DNA from: DATDVL01 sp035290025
GTDB lineage: Archaea > Nanobdellota > Nanobdellia > SCGC-AAA011-G17 > DATDVL01
Length of the DNA: 27,091 nt
Assembly: GCA_035290025.1 (NCBI GenBank)
Contig: DATDVL010000071.1
Span: 1-27,091 of the forward strand
Direction of reading: 5' to 3'
The notes under the pieces were generated by a model. The model ran no database searches and was not told the DNA's origin. It was given only the letters and a program-made list of their open reading frames with translations. A program made the translations under genes and the position numbers. Below are positions 22,758-27,091 of the stretch, piece by piece (the stretch's first letter is position 1; every line of letters begins with the position of its first letter).

Positions 22758-22874
22758 ATTATTTCCTATAACTGTGACCATCAACTATTCACGGACCTTG
22801 GACTAATAATTATGGCTCAATCAATTACTATCTCTGTGTAAAAAATGAAAACCTCAAAAAGCTATAGCAAAGAC

Positions 22875-22884
22875 TTAAAAATAC
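22875..22884 (+). promoter_or_regulatory. TATA box of rtcB
   Basis: TTAAAAATAC is centred about 26 bases before the ATG at 22904, so the rtcB mRNA is probably leaderless. The 146 bases between the pilus locus and rtcB hold no gene that I can support. Confidence 0.55.
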
Positions 22885-22903
22885 TTTTTTACTCCTAACT
22901 CTT

Positions 22904-24400
22904 ATGTCTCATGTGCCTAAAGACATTAAACAAATAGAAGAAGCGATCTGGGAAATACCTCAGACCTTCAAAAAAGGCATGAACGTACCAGCAAGAATCA
23001 TTGCAACCAATGAACTGCTGCAGCAAATGGATCCTGGAGTCTTTGACCAGGTGACAAATGTCGCAAGCATGCCGGGAATAGTCAAGCACGCATTATGCAT
23101 GCCTGACGGCCATTGGGGATATTAGTAACGCAGAAATGTATTGCTAACCCTAGACGGCTTCCCAATCGGCGGCGTAGCGGCATTTGATGTAGAGGAAGGA
23201 GTCATAAGCCCTGGCGGTATCGGGTTCGATATTAACTGTGGTATGCGCTTGGTAACGACCAACCTCACCATAAAAGACGTTCAGCCAAAGATCAAAGAGC
23301 TAGTGGACACGCTCTTCAAAATAGTACCCGCAGGCGTAGGAAGCCAAGGATTCGTCAATATTAACAAACAACAATTCACGGATTTAGCAGAACAAGGAAG
23401 TACATGGTGCGTCGACCAAGGCTACGGATGGAAAGAAGACCTCAAAAGAATAGAAAGTAACGGTGTCATACCCCAAGCAGACGCAACAAAAATAACTGAC
23501 AAAGCATTCAAACGAGGTATCAACCAAATAGGAACACTAGGATCAGGAAACCACTACCTAGAAATACAACATGTCAAAGCAGAAAACATCTTAGATGAAA
23601 AACTAGCAAAACATTTCGGCATCTTCCCCGACCAAATAGTCATCATGTTCCACTGCGGCAGCAGAGGATTCGGACACCAAATAGCAACTGATTATCTCAA
23701 AGTATTCGACGAAGCCATGAAAAAATATAATATCACTGTAAATGATAGAGAACTCTCGTGCGCACCCTTCCAAAGCAAAGAAGGACAAGACTACTACGCA
23801 GCAATGGCATGCGCTGCAAACATGGCATTCGCCAACAGACAAGTCATCTTGCATAGAATACGAGAAGGATTCCAAAGTGTCTTTAAACAAACACCTGAAG
23901 CACTCGACATGCACTGTATTTACGACGTTGCACACAATCTCGCACGCCTAGGAAAATTCAAAATTGACGGAAAAATGAAACAACTTCTCGTGCATAGAAA
24001 AGGATCAACATTCTGCGCAGGACCAGACAACGAAGAAACACCTGACTACTGCAAAAAGAAAAGCATAGGATCACCACTCATCCTCGGCGGAAGCATGGAA
24101 ACAGGATCTGCCTTACTCATAGGAACCAACAAAGCAGACGAAGAAACCTTCAGCTCAACAGCACACGGATCAGGAAGAACCATGAGCAGAACACAAGCAA
24201 AAAAAGAAGTTCAAGGAGAACAATTACTCAAAAACATGCAAGCAAAAGGCATCTACGTCAGAAGCACCAGCATGAGCGGACTAGCAGAAGAAGCAGGATT
24301 CGCCTACAAAAACATCGGTGATGTGACCCATGCTATTATTAAAGCAGGCATATCAAAACCCGTGGCAAGCTTAATCCCCATCGGCAATATCAAAGGATAA
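22904..24400 (+). CDS. rtcB: RtcB tRNA-splicing RNA ligase, interrupted by a 33-base intron
   Basis: Exon 1 is 22904-23120 and exon 2 is 23154-24400; joined they encode 487 residues, the usual RtcB length. RtcB seals a 2',3'-cyclic phosphate or 3'-phosphate end to a 5'-OH end using GTP and Mn2+, completing tRNA splicing. Exon 1 ends in CMPDGHWG plus the first base of Tyr73; exon 2 resumes with GFPIGG. Metal and nucleotide residues are all in exon 2: Asp98 and Cys101 (GFDINCG), His206 (GSGNH), His239 (FHCGSRG), His333 (DVAHN) and His410 (TAHGSGR), the last being the expected guanylylated His. Without splicing, translation stops after residue 73, before any catalytic residue. It is not an intein, which would be in frame and much longer. 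Archease lies at 25684. Confidence 0.93.
23121..23153 (+). other. 33-base BHB-type archaeal intron in rtcB mRNA
   Basis: The segment contains TAG and TAA in the rtcB frame. Central helix GGGG (23115-23118) pairs with CCCU (23148-23151), four pairs with one G-U. The 5' bulge AU^A is 23119-23121. Inner helix UUAGUAA (23122-23128) pairs with UUGCUAA (23141-23147). The 3' site AG^A is 23152-23154. Outer pairing GGCC (23108-23111) with GGCU (23156-23159) is separated by AUU opposite AGAC, so the 3' side is a relaxed internal loop, not a strict bulge. Cutting after the second bulge base on both sides removes 33 bases and yields GGA-TAC-GGC, the conserved Gly-Tyr-Gly. Shifts of one or two bases would also encode Tyr, so the protein alone does not fix the register; the BHB rule does. 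Confidence 0.87.
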
Positions 24401-24412
24401 TTCTTAAGAATT
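24399..24412. promoter_or_regulatory. Palindrome between convergent rtcB and 154-aa gene ends
   Basis: AATTCTTAAGAATT is a perfect 14-base palindrome that includes the last bases of both stop codons or their flanks. It may mark a bidirectional transcript end; no long T tract is present. Confidence 0.3.
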
Positions 24413-24868
24413 AACTAACACTTCTAAAGGCAAATACAATTTCTGAGCAGTATGGCGAAGATCGTCCTCAGTCTTTGATTCTACTGTTACTATATATTTA
24501 GGAAAAGAATTATTAGCAACCCTTTCTTGAGCCGCATCAACAAGTTCTTTCCGCTCATTAGTAATTACTAATGAACCCTCAAAAAGACGCACCCTTGTTA
24601 TATAAGGACCAAGCACCCACCGCAAATCAGGATTGCTTCGAAGACGATGATGCTGAACAAACTGTGACTGAGAATCATCTCTTACATTATCACCCACAGG
24701 CAAACCATCAAATATAGGGGCAAAAACAGCATAGACTATTGATTGCTCAAGCATTTTTATCCAACGAGTATTGTTTACATTCGCGCTGGAACCAGCAAAC
24801 CAAACCTGACGATACCCCAAACGCGTTTGCGGACTAACATCATTAGAATAAATTTCTTCGAAACCCAT
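24404..24868 (-). CDS. Hypothetical protein, 154 aa
   Basis: No family recognised. Soluble, mixed alpha/beta: YRQVWFAGSSANVNNTRWIK, EQSIVYAVFAPIFDGLPVGD, PYITRVRLFEGSLVITNERK and FPKYIVTVESKTEDDLRHTA. A TATA-like TTTTAATAAA (24888-24897, minus) is about 25 bases before the ATG, so it has its own leaderless transcript. It converges with rtcB, the stops being three bases apart. No link to RNA ligation is visible in its sequence. Confidence 0.7.
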   Translation of the reverse strand: MGFEEIYSNDVSPQTRLGYRQVWFAGSSANVNNTRWIKMLEQSIVYAVFAPIFDGLPVGDNVRDDSQSQFVQHHRLRSNPDLRWVLGPYITRVRLFEGSLVITNERKELVDAAQERVANNSFPKYIVTVESKTEDDLRHTAQKLYLPLEVLVNS

Positions 24869-24935
24869 ATTCTTAACATCATTCTCATTTATTAAAAACC
24901 TTTCTACCCACCATTTCGTCCTCTTACGGTAACGC

Positions 24936-24941
24936 TTATAA
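24936..24941 (+). promoter_or_regulatory. TATA box of the 227-aa membrane protein gene
   Basis: TTATAA is centred about 25 bases before the ATG at 24964. Confidence 0.45.
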
Positions 24942-24963
24942 CACTCCTACCACACTAAGAATT

Positions 24964-25647
24964 ATGTTTCCCTCATTCCATAAAGCAAAAATATTTGACA
25001 AGAACATAGACTTAGCAGACCGCATACAACTAGGATTTACCTACTTTTTTAGATTAGCCATCATCATACTCCTAGCAGCAGGCATTATCAACGAACAATG
25101 GAACATCACGTTATTCAGTCTATTCCTCCTCATACTCACTTTCACCTCACACTTCATAGAAAACAGATTCCAAATATACTTACCACTAGAATTTGAATTC
25201 ATAGCAGCAGCACTCGTGTATGTATCACTCTACTTAGGAGACTTACAAAGCTATTATATCTATTACTGGTGGTGGGACATAGCATTACACATCGGAGCAG
25301 GCATCGTCTTTGGATTACTCGGATTCGTCGTTATTTACACGATTTATAGACGAGACAAAATACAATTAAACAAACCCTTCTGGTTCGCATTATTCACCTT
25401 CTGCTTCGCCATGACTATTGGAGGACTATGGGAAATACTAGAATTCACTATCGACCAAGTTTATCCTCATTTCTACATGCAAGAAAATGGATTAGTAGAC
25501 ACGATGTGGGACCTGATCGTCAATGGCCTAGGAGCATTATTGATCAGTATACTTGGCTATATGTATATCAAAGGAGGAAACATACCTTTCATCAGCAGAA
25601 TCATGAAAAAAATTAAAAGAAGACACCCCAACTTCCACCGTTACTAA
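24964..25647 (+). CDS. Multi-span membrane protein, DUF2238/YjdF-like
   Basis: 227 residues with about six helices: FRLAIIILLAAGII, LFSLFLLILTFTSHFIE, FEFIAAALVYVSLYLG, DIALHIGAGIVFGLLGFVVI, FWFALFTFCFAMTIGGLWEI and VNGLGALLISILGYMYI. Conserved-looking polar residues sit in the membrane: WWDIALHIGAG, GGLWEILEFTID and DTMWDLIVNGLGA, the pattern of the DUF2238 family of unknown function. The C-terminus is basic (KKIKRRHPNFHRY). The archease gene follows after 36 bases with its own TATA box, so co-regulation is not clear. Confidence 0.65.
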   Translation: MFPSFHKAKIFDKNIDLADRIQLGFTYFFRLAIIILLAAGIINEQWNITLFSLFLLILTFTSHFIENRFQIYLPLEFEFIAAALVYVSLYLGDLQSYYIYYWWWDIALHIGAGIVFGLLGFVVIYTIYRRDKIQLNKPFWFALFTFCFAMTIGGLWEILEFTIDQVYPHFYMQENGLVDTMWDLIVNGLGALLISILGYMYIKGGNIPFISRIMKKIKRRHPNFHRY

Positions 25648-25652
25648 ACACC

Positions 25653-25661
25653 TTTAAAAAG
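25653..25661 (+). promoter_or_regulatory. TATA box of the archease gene
   Basis: TTTAAAAAG is centred about 27 bases before the ATG at 25684, implying a separate leaderless archease transcript. Confidence 0.5.
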
Positions 25662-25683
25662 AACATATACTATTAGGCTACTT

Positions 25684-26112
25684 ATGAAACACTACAAACT
25701 ATTACCTGACATTGCCGTAGCAGACATCGCCTACGAAGCTTACGGGAAAAGCCTAAAAGACGTGTTTGAACACGCAGCAGAAGCAATCATGGACATGCTT
25801 GGAGACAGGAAGAAAATACAAGCCACAAAGAAGTTCACTATAAAACTCAAAAATATCAATCTAGAAAACCTACTCTTCGACTTCCTGAATGAGATTGTAT
25901 TCTTAAAAGACAGCGAATATAGTGTTTTTAAAACTGTAAAGGTAACTATAAAAGAAGGAAAAGAAAACAAGCTCATTGCGGTCCTTACTGGAGAAAAAAT
26001 AAATCCTGAAAAACACGAACTGGGAAACGACGTAAAAGCCGTGACCATGCACCAGTATAAACTCGAAAAAAAAGGAAAACAATGGGTAGCACGGGTAGTG
26101 GTAGATATCTAA
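25684..26112 (+). CDS. Archease, RtcB ligase cofactor
   Basis: 142 residues matching archease throughout: YEAYGKSLKDVFEHAAEAIM, then NLENLLFDFLNEIVFLKDSE, LTGEKINPEKHELGNDVKAV with TMHQYKLEKKG, and the conserved C-terminal VVVDI whose Asp binds metal. Archease speeds RtcB guanylylation and broadens its substrates. The N-terminal motif is LPDIAVADIAYEA where many archeases have a DHTAD-type sequence; the Asp residues are kept but the His is lost. The 3' end overlaps the convergent regulator gene by four bases. It lies 1.3 kb after rtcB, a genuine functional neighbour. Confidence 0.9.
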   Translation: MKHYKLLPDIAVADIAYEAYGKSLKDVFEHAAEAIMDMLGDRKKIQATKKFTIKLKNINLENLLFDFLNEIVFLKDSEYSVFKTVKVTIKEGKENKLIAVLTGEKINPEKHELGNDVKAVTMHQYKLEKKGKQWVARVVVDI

Positions 26113-26966
26113 TCCATCTCACTTAGAATAGACTTGTTAATCTGCTTGGCCATCTCGGCATTTTTGATGACTGTTATTTTTATCAATTCCTTCTTACTTG
26201 TAATAGCTGATAGTTCCTGCAAATCAAAGTCTTCAAGACTCTTATTTTTCTTAAAAAAATTATCCAACCTTTTTGCCAGTTCTGGCGGACAACGAACCTG
26301 AAGAATCATGTCACTATAAGTACCTACATAGTATCCCCTATCAAAATGCTTAACAGAAGGCTTTAACACCACTTTAAGGCCTATACTTTCATAAAAACGC
26401 TTAATGCTCTTATCCAACGGTGTGTTACTGGTATACAATGCATACGACTTAATCCCTTTCTCTTTCAACTTGCTCATAACTTCTCTTTCTTTCTCCAAAT
26501 GGATTAATGCCTCCCACGAATGCGCTGCCTGGTACACGTTCAGCTTAGGGGGTGTTTCTTTATACTGCTTAAACCAGTCAGCAATCAGACTCTGCCAAAA
26601 TCGCATCATTTCGTTAAGGCTATGCACTGTAAAAACAGTTATTTCGCCCTCGATACTTTCTATTTTAGGACTTACGTTTTGCTCTTCGTAGATATCGCTG
26701 TATATCCTGTCAACAACTGCCTTGGTTTCTTTCACCCATTCCTTATTGATCTTATAGCCTGTTCCTTCTGTGATCAACACTTTTTCTTCGAGAAGTTCTA
26801 GAACTGCCTTCCTGACTGCTTGAAACGTGACACTCTTTCCATACCGTTTTCTGATATAATTTGTTAATTCTATCAATCGCAAAGGGTATTCTTTGGTAAG
26901 AATGCTGAAAACTAAATCCTTTACACCTTTCTTTTTTCCAAACGGCAACACTATTTGAAGAGTCAT
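26109..26966 (-). CDS. Winged-helix transcriptional regulator-like protein
   Basis: 285 residues. The N-terminal 75 residues form a winged helix: LVFSILTKEYPLRLIELTNY, SVTFQAVRKAVLELLEEKVL and the wing ITEGTGYKINKEWVKE. The rest is an effector-like domain with GEITVFTVHSLNEMMRFWQS, AAHSWEALIHLEKEREVMSK, GIKSYALYTSNTPLDKSIKR, similar in layout to the C-terminal half of TrmB-like archaeal regulators, but the specific family is not certain. A TATA-like TTTAAG (about 26991-26997, minus) lies 28 bases before the ATG. The final stretch of the window, 26967-27091, holds this promoter and no gene I can support. Confidence 0.75.
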   Translation of the reverse strand: MTLQIVLPFGKKKGVKDLVFSILTKEYPLRLIELTNYIRKRYGKSVTFQAVRKAVLELLEEKVLITEGTGYKINKEWVKETKAVVDRIYSDIYEEQNVSPKIESIEGEITVFTVHSLNEMMRFWQSLIADWFKQYKETPPKLNVYQAAHSWEALIHLEKEREVMSKLKEKGIKSYALYTSNTPLDKSIKRFYESIGLKVVLKPSVKHFDRGYYVGTYSDMILQVRCPPELAKRLDNFFKKNKSLEDFDLQELSAITSKKELIKITVIKNAEMAKQINKSILSEMD

Positions 26967-27091
26967 TAAACTGAATAGTTGTTTTTACTACTTAAACTTA
27001 TTGGTTTACTTATTATACAACCAAGACTATTTACCACCTGCTGTTGTTACTCTAGTATAACAAAAATAATTAGAACAAAACATGACATCGT

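Noticed and set aside
22812..22841. Nine-codon ORF MAQSITISV before rtcB
   Set aside because: It resembles the first residues of some antitoxins but has no ribosome site or continuation. It may be a gene remnant, but nothing else supports that.
23121..23153. An intein or in-frame peptide insertion in RtcB
   Set aside because: The segment is only 33 bases and holds two stop codons in the reading frame, so it cannot be translated as part of the protein. Known RtcB inteins are over a hundred residues long.
22904..24400. rtcB as a pseudogene or frameshifted gene
   Set aside because: Both halves are in the same frame, all catalytic residues are intact, and removal of exactly 33 bases with BHB features restores the conserved motif without any loss. 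A decayed gene would not show this precision.
1..27091. CRISPR arrays, insertion sequences or integrase-type mobile elements
   Set aside because: I saw no regularly spaced direct repeats, no transposase or integrase, and no terminal inverted repeats in the window.
27082..27091. ATG at 27082 as the start of another gene
   Set aside because: Only ten bases remain, with no clear ribosome site, so it cannot be supported.

Overview
The window reads as a stretch of an archaeal chromosome, most likely a DPANN lineage of the Woesearchaeota/Pacearchaeota type. The evidence is archaeal TATA boxes placed about 25-28 bases before the start codons of many genes (leaderless transcripts), class III prepilin signal peptides, a FlaI/FlaJ-type pilus machine, a TrmB-family regulator, archease, and a tRNA gene broken by bulge-helix-bulge (BHB) introns. 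The lineage is inferred from gene content and was not computed.

Layout. 1-2562: copper handling, with the 3' part of a Cu+ P-type ATPase and a multicopper oxidase lipoprotein. 2725-3936: a PH-domain membrane protein and an unknown. 4005-6231: an HxlR regulator divergent from a four-gene operon (two small membrane proteins, a PCYCGC-motif protein, a CcdA-like thiol/disulfide transporter). 6287-9106: a Cys-rich membrane protein, a VapBC-like toxin-antitoxin pair and a three-gene operon with a CBS-domain protein. 9291-9646: a 49-residue zinc-ribbon protein and tRNA-Thr(GGU) with two mini-introns. 9648-13138: a TrmB regulator divergent from a three-gene operon whose last product ends in a bacterial sigma70 region 4, then a methyltransferase-like gene. 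13228-13862: a second toxin-antitoxin pair. 13898-22757: adenylate kinase followed by a type IV pilus locus (several pilins, FlaI-like ATPase, two FlaJ-like membrane proteins). 22904-26966: rtcB, two genes of unknown role, archease and a winged-helix regulator.

The main discovery is in rtcB. The RNA ligase gene is interrupted by 33 bases carrying in-frame TAG and TAA stops, exactly inside the conserved HWGYGFPIGG motif. Removing these bases restores an uninterrupted 487-residue RtcB with every catalytic residue. The segment folds as a BHB-like intron: a 4-bp central helix GGGG/CCCU, a 5' bulge AU^A and a 3' AG^A site. Cutting where the canonical BHB rule predicts gives the exact Tyr codon needed. 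RtcB is the ligase that joins exons cut by the archaeal splicing endonuclease, so the gene appears to need its own product to be expressed. Archease, the RtcB cofactor, is 1.3 kb downstream, and the doubly interrupted tRNA in the same window is a natural substrate with the same AG^A 3' sites.

Other notable points are the sigma region 4 protein in an archaeon, a gene whose apparent ATG start is followed by an in-frame TGA at codon 4 and a Shine-Dalgarno/CTG restart, and palindromic operators in both toxin-antitoxin promoters.
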